From the NCBI GenBank assembly GCA_017526585.1, contig JAFXRC010000041.1:1-64000 (forward strand): 64,000 nucleotides of DNA, in the 5' to 3' direction. The stretch's first letter is position 1. Every line of letters starts with the position of its first letter. Position numbers and translations under genes: made by a program. The DNA comes from Fibrobacter sp. (GTDB lineage Bacteria > Fibrobacterota > Fibrobacteria > Fibrobacterales > Fibrobacteraceae). Shown here one piece after another: positions 42,738-51,689 of the stretch. The notes under the pieces were generated by a model. It ran no database searches, was not told the DNA's origin, and saw only the letters and a list, made by a program, of their open reading frames with translations.

Positions 42738-44159
42738 ATGGGTATAAGACATTTTTTTGCCGCAAGCATTTTATCGGCTTTGAGTTTTTGGGGATGTTCG
42801 CAGACTGTCAGCAACAGTAGCGACGACAGCGCATTGGACATTCCAGAAGAAGTGTATGTTCCCGGAATGGAAAAAATCGATGACGAGATCGAACGGGAAG
42901 TCTTCTTCAACTACGCCGTGCTGGACCTAGCCTACCTCTACAGCCATTCACGTAACGAACTTGCCGACGACTACAAAGTTTACCTGGGCAAAGGTTCCAT
43001 ATCTGACATCGAAGACAAAAGCTACTGCACGGCAGACTTTTACGATGTATGCTACCTGTACAACCAAATGAAGGACCCCTTCACCCAGTACTTCGACCCC
43101 TATGTCGCCAAAGTAATTTATGCAAGCGTCATGGAAACCGACTATACCATTGGAATCGGTGCCGAAGCGGAGTTTGACTCTACAAGGGCGGCTTTGGTCA
43201 TTTCACAGGTCTACTCCGGTTCCCCCAGCGAGAAGGCGGGGCTCAAGGAAGGGGACATCGTCTTGCAGGTTGACGGATTGCACATCACGAGCAAGGAAAA
43301 CTTCGAGACCATGTGTTCGGGAAACATTGGAAGCACCGTCAACATAACCGTTCAGCGCGGACTGGAAACGGTTGCTATCGCCATTACCCTAGAAGAATTC
43401 AAGGAGCCCTCCGTCATCTTGTCTTACAAGGATGACATACCGGTCATCAAAATTACGCAATTTGCCGTAACAACCCCCAGCGACAGCGGAACCTACGGTG
43501 AATTCGTAACGGCGCTGAGAAAGACCGCTGGAGCAAAGTCCACGATTATCGACCTGCGCGGAAACCCTGGTGGTGAAACGGACCAGTGCAATTCCATCTC
43601 AGCGGAATTCCTCGCTATGGGCGACACTATCATCTCCGACATACAAACGAACGCCGACTCCATTTGGGACGGAGACGATTGGAAATTCTTCCAGATTTTC
43701 GACACAATAACCTACACAGCATCCAGGGACGGACTCGGCAAAGACCGCTACTACGTCCTTCTTGCTGACACATCCACTGCAAGCTGCGCCGAAATAGTGC
43801 TTTCATCCGTTTCCGTCAACAAAAAAACTCCCATCGTCGGGCAGCTCTCCTACGGCAAGGCGATTGGGCAGGGAGTCATAGACACCTACGCCAAGGGACT
43901 TGCGCTCGTCACCGCCATACAGGGCTACGATAGGAACTGGGAAACCTACCATGATGTGGGAATCGTTCCCGACTACCAAATTGACGATCCCGAAAAACAG
44001 ATGGAGAAGGCAATCGAACTTGTCAAGGAAGGCACCGAGCTGCGCACCGCCGGATACGGCACAACACGGCTCTACCACTTCTCCAAAATTACATCTAAAA
44101 ATTCCGAGCGAAAGATCCCGACAAGAAAGGACCTGAAGCTTAGATTCAAGCTTCTATAA
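42738..44159 (+). CDS. S41-family peptidase lipoprotein 2 with PDZ domain
   Basis: A 473-residue lipoprotein with a lipobox-like FWGC (cysteine about 20). A PDZ domain is clear around 140-220 (VYSGSPSEKAGLKEGDIVLQ, VDGLHITSKENF). The protease part has STIIDLRGNPGGETDQCNSI, ADTSTASCAEIVLSSVSVN (serine) and GQLSYGKAIGQGV (lysine). It is a diverged neighbour of the preceding S41 gene; GGAGG precedes its ATG. Its 3' end overlaps the convergent M23 gene by six bases. Confidence 0.88.
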   Translation: MGIRHFFAASILSALSFWGCSQTVSNSSDDSALDIPEEVYVPGMEKIDDEIEREVFFNYAVLDLAYLYSHSRNELADDYKVYLGKGSISDIEDKSYCTADFYDVCYLYNQMKDPFTQYFDPYVAKVIYASVMETDYTIGIGAEAEFDSTRAALVISQVYSGSPSEKAGLKEGDIVLQVDGLHITSKENFETMCSGNIGSTVNITVQRGLETVAIAITLEEFKEPSVILSYKDDIPVIKITQFAVTTPSDSGTYGEFVTALRKTAGAKSTIIDLRGNPGGETDQCNSISAEFLAMGDTIISDIQTNADSIWDGDDWKFFQIFDTITYTASRDGLGKDRYYVLLADTSTASCAEIVLSSVSVNKKTPIVGQLSYGKAIGQGVIDTYAKGLALVTAIQGYDRNWETYHDVGIVPDYQIDDPEKQMEKAIELVKEGTELRTAGYGTTRLYHFSKITSKNSERKIPTRKDLKLRFKLL

Positions 44160-45473
44160 ATTGCGCATACGCACCATCACATCGGTGGTGTCGTTTGCCT
44201 TTACGGCTGGGGCGGCAAGAGTCGCCTCTATTTGCGTACGGATTTCCGCCACTTCCTTCTGAAGCCTTGCAAGGCGTTCGCCTTCGAGCTTCGGCGCGGC
44301 GATCATCGTCTTGGACGCCGGATTGATCCAGGCGCCCTTTTCGTTCTTGAAGCCGAGATGCAGGTGCGGACCGGTGCTACGCCCCGTGGAACCCACGCGG
44401 CCGATGCATTGACGGGCGGAGACCTTCGCGCCTACGCCTACCCCGCGTGCGGACAAGTGCATGTACCAGCTTTCGGAATTGTCCCTGTGGCGAATGGCAA
44501 TTTTGTTGCCGCTGAACTGGTCGAAGCCGGACACCGTAACGATACCTTCGGCGACGGCATAGACGGGAGTGCCGGTGGGGCTACCGTAGTCGATACCGGC
44601 GTGCATCTTGCGCTGACCCGTAATCGGGTGGATGCGGTTACCGAAGGGGCTCGTGACATGCAAACGGTCGAGAGGATAGCGGAGCCCGTCGTAAACGAGC
44701 GCTTCGCCCTTTTCGGTGTAATGGGCATTGAAGGAACTCTTCGGGTCCGGATCCTCATAGCGGAAGGCTTCGTGGTGACCTACGATGCGACCGTCGAACT
44801 CAGCATAGACGACCTTACCCGAAATCCAAATGGAATCCTGATAGAAGGTTTCTTCAAGAAGAATGCGGAAGCGATCGCCGGCGCGAGCCAAGGGGAAAGC
44901 CACCTTGCACTGCAGAACTCCACTCACAATACCCACCATGCGACCGGGGATTCCCACCTTGAAAAGCGTACCGTTCAGTGTGCTGCCTTCGGTGAGTGCG
45001 CCTTCGAAAATGGACTGGCGACGCGTCACCGGCTTTTCGATAAGACTGTAGACATAGCCTGAGTCGGTGCGGCTAAGCATGTGGACCGTCGCCGGATTCG
45101 GGGCGTACCTAAAACGCTGCACGCTACCCAGCGAATCGATAGCCGCGTAGAAGACCTGCCCTACGCGCAACTTGGAAAGTTCCACGCTATCTTGGAGCGC
45201 AAGCACAATTTTTCCGCGTTCACGCTCGTTAATCTGCATACGGACAAGCACCTGGAAAAGTCCGTCGCCTGCACGCACGGTGTCGTTTTGCACCGACCAG
45301 TTGCCAGGAAGAGTCTGCGCCTGTTCGATTGCGCTGGTGAGCGAATCCACTTTGGCGCGGAGCCTATCACCTTCCGCCTTTAGATTCTGAATTTTTTCCT
45401 GCTCGTTACAGCCAAACAGCGACAATGCTAGAAATGCGGATAGTGCTACAAATAAAAGACGCTTCACGACCAC
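44154..45473 (-). CDS. M23-family (LytM) peptidase lipoprotein
   Basis: A 439-residue lipoprotein with lipobox LFGC (cysteine about 22). A coiled segment (EKIQNLKAEGDRLRAKVDSL) is followed by a linker region. The M23 domain is C-terminal: RIHPITGQRKMHAGIDYGSP (HxxxD zinc site) and GRSTGPHLHLGFKN (HxH), with SPFGNR before it. All metal ligands are present, so it should cleave peptidoglycan cross-links, in line with cell-wall remodelling. The two S41 peptidases are convergent neighbours. Confidence 0.9.
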   Translation of the reverse strand: MVVKRLLFVALSAFLALSLFGCNEQEKIQNLKAEGDRLRAKVDSLTSAIEQAQTLPGNWSVQNDTVRAGDGLFQVLVRMQINERERGKIVLALQDSVELSKLRVGQVFYAAIDSLGSVQRFRYAPNPATVHMLSRTDSGYVYSLIEKPVTRRQSIFEGALTEGSTLNGTLFKVGIPGRMVGIVSGVLQCKVAFPLARAGDRFRILLEETFYQDSIWISGKVVYAEFDGRIVGHHEAFRYEDPDPKSSFNAHYTEKGEALVYDGLRYPLDRLHVTSPFGNRIHPITGQRKMHAGIDYGSPTGTPVYAVAEGIVTVSGFDQFSGNKIAIRHRDNSESWYMHLSARGVGVGAKVSARQCIGRVGSTGRSTGPHLHLGFKNEKGAWINPASKTMIAAPKLEGERLARLQKEVAEIRTQIEATLAAPAVKANDTTDVMVRMRNL

Positions 45474-45510
45474 CTCAAAATAATAGGAAAAGATAGAAAA
45501 ATGGAATGCA

Positions 45511-45542
45511 AAAAAAAGAAGTCCGCGCTTGTGACGCGGACC
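45511..45542 (-). terminator. Intrinsic terminator of the FKBP gene
   Basis: On the minus strand GTCCGCG-loop-CGCGGAC followed by TTCTTTTTTT. It lies 27 bases past the FKBP stop codon. Confidence 0.85.
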
Positions 45543-45568
45543 TCTCTTAATCTTTTTAAGTCAGCCGA

Positions 45569-46585
45569 TTACTGTGCTGCTGCAGGTGCGGCAGGAGCAG
45601 CAGCCGGGGCGGCAGCGGGAGCAGCGGCGGGCTTGGCTTCGGCAGCGGGCTTAGCAGCAGGAGCTGCGGCAGGCTTGGCTTCAGCAGCGGGCTTAGCAGC
45701 AGGTGCGGCGGCAGGCTTGGCTTCAGCTGCGGGCTTGGCGGCGGCAGCCTTCGGAGCAGCAGCCGGCTTGGCAGCGGGCTTAGCTTCGGCCTTAGCAGCC
45801 TTCACTTCAGCCTTCTTGGCTTCGGGCTTTGCCGGTTCGGCAGCCGGAGCGTCGGCAGCGTGAGTATCGATCAGTTCCATTTCGAAAACGAGGAGGCTGT
45901 TACCCGGAATCTGCGGGCCACGGCCACGCGGACCGTAAGCGAGGTCGCTCGGAATCCAAGCGGTGACCTTGCCGCCCACCTTCATGAGCTTGAGCATTTC
46001 GGTCCAGCCCGGAATCACAGCGCCGATCGGGAATTCAAGCGGTTCGCCACGGTCGACAGAGCTGTCGAACTTGGTGCCGTCGAGGAGCGTACCGGTGTAG
46101 TGAACCTTCACGATGTCGCCATCGGCCGGAGTTGCACCCGTACCTTCGGTAATCACCTTGTACTGGAGGCCAGATTCGGTGGTCACGACGCCTTCGGCAG
46201 TCTTGTTCTTGGCGAGGAATGCTTCGCCAGCAGCCTTATTGGCTTCGGCAGCGAGGCTGTCCTTCTTAGCCTTTTCAGCCTGACGGGCCTGGGAAAGGTC
46301 GGTGAGGGTCTGGAAAATCACAGAGTCGTTCATCAAGAAATGAGCAGAATCGCTGTTGTAGCGTTCCTTGAAAGCCTGGATGAAGAGGTCGAGGTCCAGA
46401 TCGATAGAGTCGCGAGTCACCAGCTGGAAACGAGCCTGGTTACCGAAATGGGCACCGAGAGCGTAGCTGTACTTATCCTTATCGGTCACCAGGGCGGTCT
46501 TGGTCTTCGGACCCTGGCACATCTGGTCGCAACCAGTCAAAGCAAAGGCGAGAGCGCCTGCAGCAATAAGCAATTTTTTGTTCAT
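45569..46585 (-). CDS. FKBP-type peptidyl-prolyl isomerase lipoprotein with Ala/Pro/Lys-rich tail
   Basis: A 338-residue lipoprotein (lipobox LTGC, cysteine about 19). An N-terminal dimerisation-type helical region (YSYALGAHFGNQARFQ, residues about 40-130) is followed by the FKBP domain (about 135-240: VKVHYTGTLLDGTKFDSSVD, FPIGAVIPGWTEMLKLMKVG, WIPSDLAYGPRG), as in Mip/FkpA. The last about 95 residues are repeats of AEAKPAAAPAAKPA, probably a flexible extension across the periplasm or a wall anchor. Isomerase residues appear intact. It should assist folding of outer-membrane or secreted proteins. Confidence 0.9.
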   Translation of the reverse strand: MNKKLLIAAGALAFALTGCDQMCQGPKTKTALVTDKDKYSYALGAHFGNQARFQLVTRDSIDLDLDLFIQAFKERYNSDSAHFLMNDSVIFQTLTDLSQARQAEKAKKDSLAAEANKAAGEAFLAKNKTAEGVVTTESGLQYKVITEGTGATPADGDIVKVHYTGTLLDGTKFDSSVDRGEPLEFPIGAVIPGWTEMLKLMKVGGKVTAWIPSDLAYGPRGRGPQIPGNSLLVFEMELIDTHAADAPAAEPAKPEAKKAEVKAAKAEAKPAAKPAAAPKAAAAKPAAEAKPAAAPAAKPAAEAKPAAAPAAKPAAEAKPAAAPAAAPAAAPAAPAAAQ

Positions 46586-46710
46586 TTATTCCTCTTTTTG
46601 GTTAGACATGGGAAAAAATAACAAATTCCTAACGAAAAAGACCATTTGTAATCCATTTTTACCAAAAGAAATTCGTATATTAACATCCGTTAACAAATAA
46701 AGGATTTTTT

Positions 46711-48537
46711 ATGTGCGGAATTGTCGGCTATATCGGTGAAAATGATGCTTTGCCCATTTTAATCGGCGGTCTCAAGAAACTCGAATACCGAGGCTACGAC
46801 AGTTCAGGAGTCGCCCTGATCAACGACGGCAAAATCGAGACGGTTCGCGCATCGGGCAAGATCAGCGCACTTGAAGCCAAAATCAAGGAACACCCGCTTC
46901 ATGGGCACATCGGTATCGCGCACACCCGCTGGGCTACCCACGGCGCCCCGACCGAGGAAAACGCCCACCCGCACCAAAGCTTTGATGGCAACATTTCGAT
47001 TGTGCACAACGGCATCATCGAAAACTACGCCGTGCTGAAGAAGAAGCTGCAGTCCGAGGGAATCGAGTTTAAGTCCGAAACGGACACCGAAGTCGTCGCG
47101 CACCTGATAGCCCGCTACTACAAGGGCAATCTGAAGGAAGCTGTACTCAAGGCGATTTCTCTCATCGAAGGAACCTTTGGCCTTGCCGTCATCTGCCGCG
47201 ACGAACCCGGCACGCTGATTGGCGCCCGCCGCGGCTCCCCGCTGATTTTAGGCATCGGGCAGAACGAATTCTACCTCGCCTCCGATGTTTCTGCGATTAT
47301 CATGCACACGCAGAAAGTCGTGTACCTGGACGACAACGACATCGTTGAAATCAAGAACGACGGCTATAACCTGCTGAATACGCACAGCCAGCCCGTGCAG
47401 CACGAGGTACAGGATGTGGAGTTCGACGCGGACTCCATCGCGAAGGGCGGCTTTGCCCACTTCATGCTGAAGGAAATTTTCGAGCAGCCCGAAGTGCTCC
47501 GCAATACCATGCGCGGTCGCCTGCTGTACGCCGAAGGCAACGCCAAGCTCGCAGGCCTCGACACCAACATCAAGGAACTGCGCAACATCAACCGCATCAT
47601 CATCACCGCCTGCGGCACCAGCTACTACGCTGGCATGGTCGGCGAATACATGATCGAAGACCTGGCAGGCGTTCCGGTAGAAGTCGAATACGCCTCGGAA
47701 TTCCGTTACCGTAATCCGATTATCAAGCCGGGTACGCTCGTACTTGCTATCAGCCAGTCCGGCGAAACCGCCGACACGCTCGCCGCCCTTAAGGAAGCCC
47801 AGCAGAAGGGCGCCACCGCTCTTGCCATTTGTAACGGCGTGGGTTCCACCATTGCCCGCACCAGCGACGGCGGCGTCTACCTGCACGCAGGCCCCGAAAT
47901 CGGCGTCGCATCCACCAAGGCTTTCACCAGCCAGGTGACTGTACTTGCGATGATCGCGCTCTTGCTCGGACGCCAGCGCAGACTCAGCTTCGAAAGCGGC
48001 GCAGACATCGTGAAGTCGATGCAGGAACTTCCTGAACTGGTCGAAAAGACTCTCCAGCTCAGCGACCAGATTGCAGGCATCGCCCAGAAATACGTAAAGG
48101 CAAACAACTTCTTGTATCTAGGCCGCCACTTCAACTACCCAGTTGCCATGGAAGGCGCCTTAAAGCTCAAGGAAATCAGCTACATCCATGCCGAAGGCTA
48201 CCCCGCCGCCGAAATGAAGCACGGACCGATCGCACTTATCGACGAGAACATGCCCGTCGTGGTGATTGCCCCGAAGGACGCCCTGTTCGATAAGGTGATT
48301 AGCAACGTGCGCGAAATCAAGGCCCGCGGCGGCAAGGTGATCGCAATCTCTACCGAAGATTGCCACCCGCTCGACGAAATTGCGGACCACCTGATCAAGG
48401 TGCCGAAAACCATTCCCATGCTCATGCCGATTCTCACCTGCATTCCGCTACAGCTGCTCGCCTACCATATCGCGGTGCTCCGCGGAAACGACGTGGACCA
48501 GCCGCGCAACCTCGCGAAGAGCGTGACCGTGGAATAA
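46711..48537 (+). CDS. glmS: Glutamine-fructose-6-phosphate aminotransferase
   Basis: A 608-residue enzyme making glucosamine-6-phosphate for cell-wall precursors. The N-terminal glutaminase starts MCGIVGYIGEN, with catalytic Cys1 after removal of Met, and contains GIAHTRWATHGAPTEENAHP. Two SIS domains follow (ITACGTSYYAGMVGEYMIED; LAISQSGETADTLAALKEAQ), with the C-terminal signature PRNLAKSVTVE. Length is typical. AAAGGA precedes the ATG. No glmS ribozyme was seen in the short leader. Confidence 0.96.
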   Translation: MCGIVGYIGENDALPILIGGLKKLEYRGYDSSGVALINDGKIETVRASGKISALEAKIKEHPLHGHIGIAHTRWATHGAPTEENAHPHQSFDGNISIVHNGIIENYAVLKKKLQSEGIEFKSETDTEVVAHLIARYYKGNLKEAVLKAISLIEGTFGLAVICRDEPGTLIGARRGSPLILGIGQNEFYLASDVSAIIMHTQKVVYLDDNDIVEIKNDGYNLLNTHSQPVQHEVQDVEFDADSIAKGGFAHFMLKEIFEQPEVLRNTMRGRLLYAEGNAKLAGLDTNIKELRNINRIIITACGTSYYAGMVGEYMIEDLAGVPVEVEYASEFRYRNPIIKPGTLVLAISQSGETADTLAALKEAQQKGATALAICNGVGSTIARTSDGGVYLHAGPEIGVASTKAFTSQVTVLAMIALLLGRQRRLSFESGADIVKSMQELPELVEKTLQLSDQIAGIAQKYVKANNFLYLGRHFNYPVAMEGALKLKEISYIHAEGYPAAEMKHGPIALIDENMPVVVIAPKDALFDKVISNVREIKARGGKVIAISTEDCHPLDEIADHLIKVPKTIPMLMPILTCIPLQLLAYHIAVLRGNDVDQPRNLAKSVTVE

Positions 48538-48588
48538 GCTCCGCTGGTTATTGGAATAATCGCGGCTACGCCGCAAGGTTATAAGCAA

Positions 48589-48613
48589 GCCTCCCTAACG
48601 GGAGGCTGTTTTT
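48589..48613 (+). terminator. Intrinsic terminator of glmS
   Basis: GCCTCCC-TAAC-GGGAGGC followed by TGTTTTTAG. Confidence 0.88.
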
Positions 48614-48707
48614 AGTTATAGTCTAAAAAGGTAAAATTCTTCTTTAGTGAGTTCGCTCATTTTTGTTTTACAGAGCAGTGCAAATTACATGATAAGCAAA
48701 AATCAAT

Positions 48708-51140
48708 TTATTTCAAGAATCCGTAGGAATACACTTGTGGGCGGAGTTTTTCGGATAGGGCTTTGTAGGCGGATTCGAAGGCTGTAAAGCTGACGGGAAC
48801 GGAGTTGCCGGATTCGTTTTGGGCTTTCAGTGCCTGGCGAATTTGATACCAGCCGACATCGGGGCGGTTAAGCTTTAATTCTTCACGAATTTTGTGGTTG
48901 AAGGATTGCTTAAAGTAGGCTGCCCAAATTTTCTTGCCTTCGTCTAGGACAGCCTGAGCTTTGGCGCTGAAGTTTTTGCCGTCCATATACTGCACCATAA
49001 AATCACTTTCGAAGCGAGCGCTTGCACCGACTTCTTCTTCGGTGAAAGGGATAAAGTGGTTGACAACGCTCCATTTTTTGCCGTTCCATTCAAGGTCGTT
49101 TGCGCTGGCGGTGAGATTCGATCCATTGAACAGCATCCAAACCAAACAGTCATTTTTAAATTCATCAGGTAATTCGCAATTTGGTTGAAGGAACTGGTCT
49201 ATATCATTTATCCATGTGTGAACAACAACTTTTCTTACGGTAAAAACTATAGCCAAATCTGATAAATTTTCAGAATTAACATAAAAGCCGTGTCCACCAC
49301 TATAACCAGAAGAGAAAAGCGATGTGTCGTTTGCTTGTTGCATATCATTGCTATTCACCCGCATATAGCCTACAGCGCCATCGCTCCAAAATTTACATCT
49401 CAAATCAGTCGTTCTTGTTGCAGGCGATATAGCGTTTTTTAATGGGATTATTTCTGTAGCATTCGGCTCCGGCCTGTCAATCCATGTGGCCAAATATCTT
49501 TCATTTGGAGCGTTATAAAATTTCTTTTCACCAATAGGGTTTGTACTCTTATTGAGAACTTCGCAGGAAATTTCAGATGGGAAAGCATATTTGGATTGCT
49601 TCGTCTCGCTCACAATGGCGTTGGAGGTTTTCCATATACAAAAACCTATTGGGAAATCACCTTTCAATCCTTCAAAAGACTTACTATGAACAACAAATCC
49701 AGCTTGGTATTTCGCCCACCACCGACTTCTAAATGTTTGCAATGTTTGCGCATTGATATATTTCATTTTACTAAACATCGCTAAGGTCGCGTTTGGAATT
49801 TCTTTTGCTATGCGGGCTACAAATTGAGTAAACAGTTCATTGCTTGCTTTACCATATTCTTTCATTCCGTATTGTCCAAAACGAGTTTTATTTACACCCG
49901 TTTTAGCGGTATTATCTTTAGAAGAAGCATTAAAAGCGCTTCCGACTTCCGCATACGGCGGGTTTATCAGCACCAATAGTTTCTTTTTTCCCTCATTTGA
50001 ATCGCGAATTACATTTTGCAAAGTCTGTGGAATTTTATTTGTAAGGCTGTAATCAATCTCTCCGTTATCGGTAATGTCATCATTCAAATAATCATATTGA
50101 AAACGCTCGGCAGACACGCAAATTTTTGCCGCCTTCATGATATTCACGTCTTCTTGATCGAGGGTACTCATGAACAGATGACGGTGGTTGGAATGCTTGG
50201 CTTCGAGGTTTCCGACTCCGCAGCACATATCCCACACATAATAGTCCTTCTGCCAGTTCGAACCAAGCGTCTTTTCTAGCAAGTCGTAAGCCTTGTCAAC
50301 TACATTGAGCGGAGTGTAGTAGGCTCCCTTGAAAGTCCGTTCATCAACGGGAATCAGGCTGTCGCGGCGTTCCAGCAAGTAACTGCGGAATTCCTCTTTG
50401 GGCGGCCTATCGTAAATCGCCCAAAACTGGCTGTAACCATCCATACTTGCGATTTCGTAGGTCTTTCCGTTTAGCAAGAATATCGGCTTATTGCCCTTGT
50501 GTAGCAACTCTGCAGACAAATGTTCGTGGGTACTGACCTTGCCATCACTCATCACATCGGCATAGAAAAATTCTGCGTAGTTTTCAGGTTCCGCATTCAC
50601 GATTTCCTTGCCGACCGTCTCGACCCACTTGTCGAAAACCTGTTTGAGATTGTCGGGCGTAATTTGCGTGCGGATGATTTCGCCTTTTTCTATGGCGTTT
50701 CGCAAAGTGTCGATAAATTCTTTCTCGTGCGTTTCGATATTGAAACTCACGAAATGTGTGCCGATGTACTGCGAAACAATGTCTAAAGCATCCTGCGTTA
50801 CATCGCTGGCGGACTTGCCCCACTTGATATGAATGTTCTTGTCTTGTAAAAGCGGGAGCGCGACATCGGTCTTCATAATGGCGGCCTTGACACTATCGAC
50901 CACGCAAAGGAACGGAGGGATATGCTCGCCGTCCTTGAGGGCTCGGTGGATGTAGAAAAGCAGCTGCGTGAACATCTCGTAGAGCGACTTCTTGGAGCCA
51001 AATTTCGCTTCAAACCAAACTTCGCGCGTCTGAATATCTATCAGGTTTCGCTGAACCTGCTTAAGGTGCAGTGCCTTGATGTATTCTGCCTTCACATCTT
51101 CTTCGGACGAGGCTTTTTGCAGCTTTTCGAACAGACTCAT
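48708..51140 (-). CDS. Single-chain restriction-modification enzyme (nuclease + N6-adenine methylase), type IIG-like
   Basis: An 810-residue protein. The N-terminal nuclease motif is LIDIQTREVWFEAKFGSKKS (D35, E44, K46, PD-(D/E)XK pattern). The methylase has GAYYTPLNVVDKAYDLLE (about 273-290), motif I WDMCCGVGNLE (about 300-310) and catalytic NPPY in LLVLINPPYAEVGSAF (about 395). The C-terminal 350 residues (FSKMKYINAQTLQTF, GFCIWKT) probably recognise the target. It should both methylate and cut, and no separate specificity subunit is needed. It is not closely similar to the enzyme at the left edge, yet both share the same RNA-element leader. The ATG at 51140 has AAAGGAG in the loop of a hairpin. 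Confidence 0.85.
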   Translation of the reverse strand: MSLFEKLQKASSEEDVKAEYIKALHLKQVQRNLIDIQTREVWFEAKFGSKKSLYEMFTQLLFYIHRALKDGEHIPPFLCVVDSVKAAIMKTDVALPLLQDKNIHIKWGKSASDVTQDALDIVSQYIGTHFVSFNIETHEKEFIDTLRNAIEKGEIIRTQITPDNLKQVFDKWVETVGKEIVNAEPENYAEFFYADVMSDGKVSTHEHLSAELLHKGNKPIFLLNGKTYEIASMDGYSQFWAIYDRPPKEEFRSYLLERRDSLIPVDERTFKGAYYTPLNVVDKAYDLLEKTLGSNWQKDYYVWDMCCGVGNLEAKHSNHRHLFMSTLDQEDVNIMKAAKICVSAERFQYDYLNDDITDNGEIDYSLTNKIPQTLQNVIRDSNEGKKKLLVLINPPYAEVGSAFNASSKDNTAKTGVNKTRFGQYGMKEYGKASNELFTQFVARIAKEIPNATLAMFSKMKYINAQTLQTFRSRWWAKYQAGFVVHSKSFEGLKGDFPIGFCIWKTSNAIVSETKQSKYAFPSEISCEVLNKSTNPIGEKKFYNAPNERYLATWIDRPEPNATEIIPLKNAISPATRTTDLRCKFWSDGAVGYMRVNSNDMQQANDTSLFSSGYSGGHGFYVNSENLSDLAIVFTVRKVVVHTWINDIDQFLQPNCELPDEFKNDCLVWMLFNGSNLTASANDLEWNGKKWSVVNHFIPFTEEEVGASARFESDFMVQYMDGKNFSAKAQAVLDEGKKIWAAYFKQSFNHKIREELKLNRPDVGWYQIRQALKAQNESGNSVPVSFTAFESAYKALSEKLRPQVYSYGFLK

Positions 51141-51161
51141 AAGGGCTCCTTTAGCCCTTAT
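51139..51161 (-). promoter_or_regulatory. Hairpin enclosing the Shine-Dalgarno and start codon of the second R-M gene
   Basis: On the minus strand ATAAGGGCT (51161-51153) pairs perfectly with AGCCCTTAT (51147-51139). The loop holds AAAGG of the ribosome site and the 3' arm runs into the ATG. It would block initiation unless opened. An equivalent but different hairpin lies at 1288-1310. Confidence 0.6.
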
Positions 51162-51179
51162 GTCGTGCAGTCAATCCAT

Positions 51180-51348
51180 AAAAAAGCGTGGTGTCGAATG
51201 CACTTGCCGTAATGGAGGCTCTGGTAAACCTATGCACGAAACAAGAACAAACGACCCACGCCCATTGCTGGACGTGAGTGTTCACTCTCATACTCTCGTG
51301 CACATTGAAAATTTACCAGATTTCCATTACGAGAATAAGAGCTAACTC
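51180..51348 (-). ncRNA. Candidate structured RNA leader/attenuator, copy 2
   Basis: Same architecture as copy 1 (1340-1502). Plus-strand coordinates of pairs: 51208-51215 with 51324-51331 (8 bp), 51221-51228 with 51312-51319 (8 bp), 51233-51237 with 51298-51302 (5 bp), 51245-51249 with 51279-51283 (5 bp) and the apical stem 51255-51263 with 51270-51278 (9 bp, two G-U on minus). The first helix has a wholly different sequence from copy 1 but keeps its pairing. The competing terminator pairs 51256-51261 with 51186-51191 and 51242-51245 with 51203-51206, followed by six U. It begins with a small GAG-TTAG-CTC hairpin (51339-51348). It ends 40 bases before the R-M start. Confidence 0.7.
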
Positions 51349-51415
51349 TACGTTAAACTCGCGCCTGCGGTTTTTACGCCACAAGCTATGTCAAAACGAA
51401 TGATAGTAAAAAAGG

Positions 51416-51495
51416 AGATGCCTGCCTACGCGGGCATGACAAAAGAAGCGGGGATGACAGGGAAAAAGGAGGTGCCGCATCAAGCGGAAGTGACA
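51416..51495 (+). repeat. Cluster of short palindromic repeats upstream of the MNT/HEPN pair
   Basis: Two clear members of the AGAT-stem-loop-stem-ATGACA family lie at 51416-51441 (GATGCCTGCC/GCGGGCATGACA) and 51470-51495 (GGTGCCGC/GCGGAAGTGACA). A partial GCGGGGATGACA lies between them. Confidence 0.6.
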
Positions 51496-51499
51496 ATTC

Positions 51500-51640
51500 G
51501 GGGGTTTTAGGGGGTGGAACCCCACCCTGGTGGCCATGCGCACTAAGCACTAAAAGTGCTAAGTGCTGTCCGCCCTTAGGCGAGGGGGTGGAGAGCAACG
51601 TAGTGCGAACCAGGGGGATACGGCCCCCTTCTTGCAATAA
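51500..51640. other. GC-rich intergenic block with small inverted repeats
   Basis: Part of the 550-base gap between the R-M gene and the MNT gene. GGGTGGAACCCCACCC (about 51512-51527) and CACTAAGCACT-AAA-AGTGCTAAGTG (51541-51565, one A-A mismatch) are inverted repeats. An open frame across it on the minus strand is Pro/Ser/Leu-rich and resembles no protein. It looks like decayed or repetitive intergenic DNA. Confidence 0.45.
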
Positions 51641-51689
51641 ACATGCCCATTCTTCCCGTAAATAATGTATATTGTAAATGGAGCATCAA

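Noticed and set aside
46586..46710. glmS ribozyme upstream of glmS
   Set aside because: The leader is too short and A/T-rich and lacks the ribozyme core; only a ribosome site is visible.
48618..48662. Short minus-strand peptide frame (MSELTKEEFYLFRL)
   Set aside because: It looks protein-like but has no ribosome site and only 14 codons; it may be a decayed gene end, but this cannot be supported.
51541..51565. CRISPR repeat or attachment site at the CACTAAGCACT palindrome
   Set aside because: Only one unit is present with no spacers, and no integrase gene is adjacent.
51386..51637. Minus-strand open frame in the repeat-rich spacer
   Set aside because: Low-complexity Pro/Ser/Leu translation of repeats; no start signal or homology pattern.
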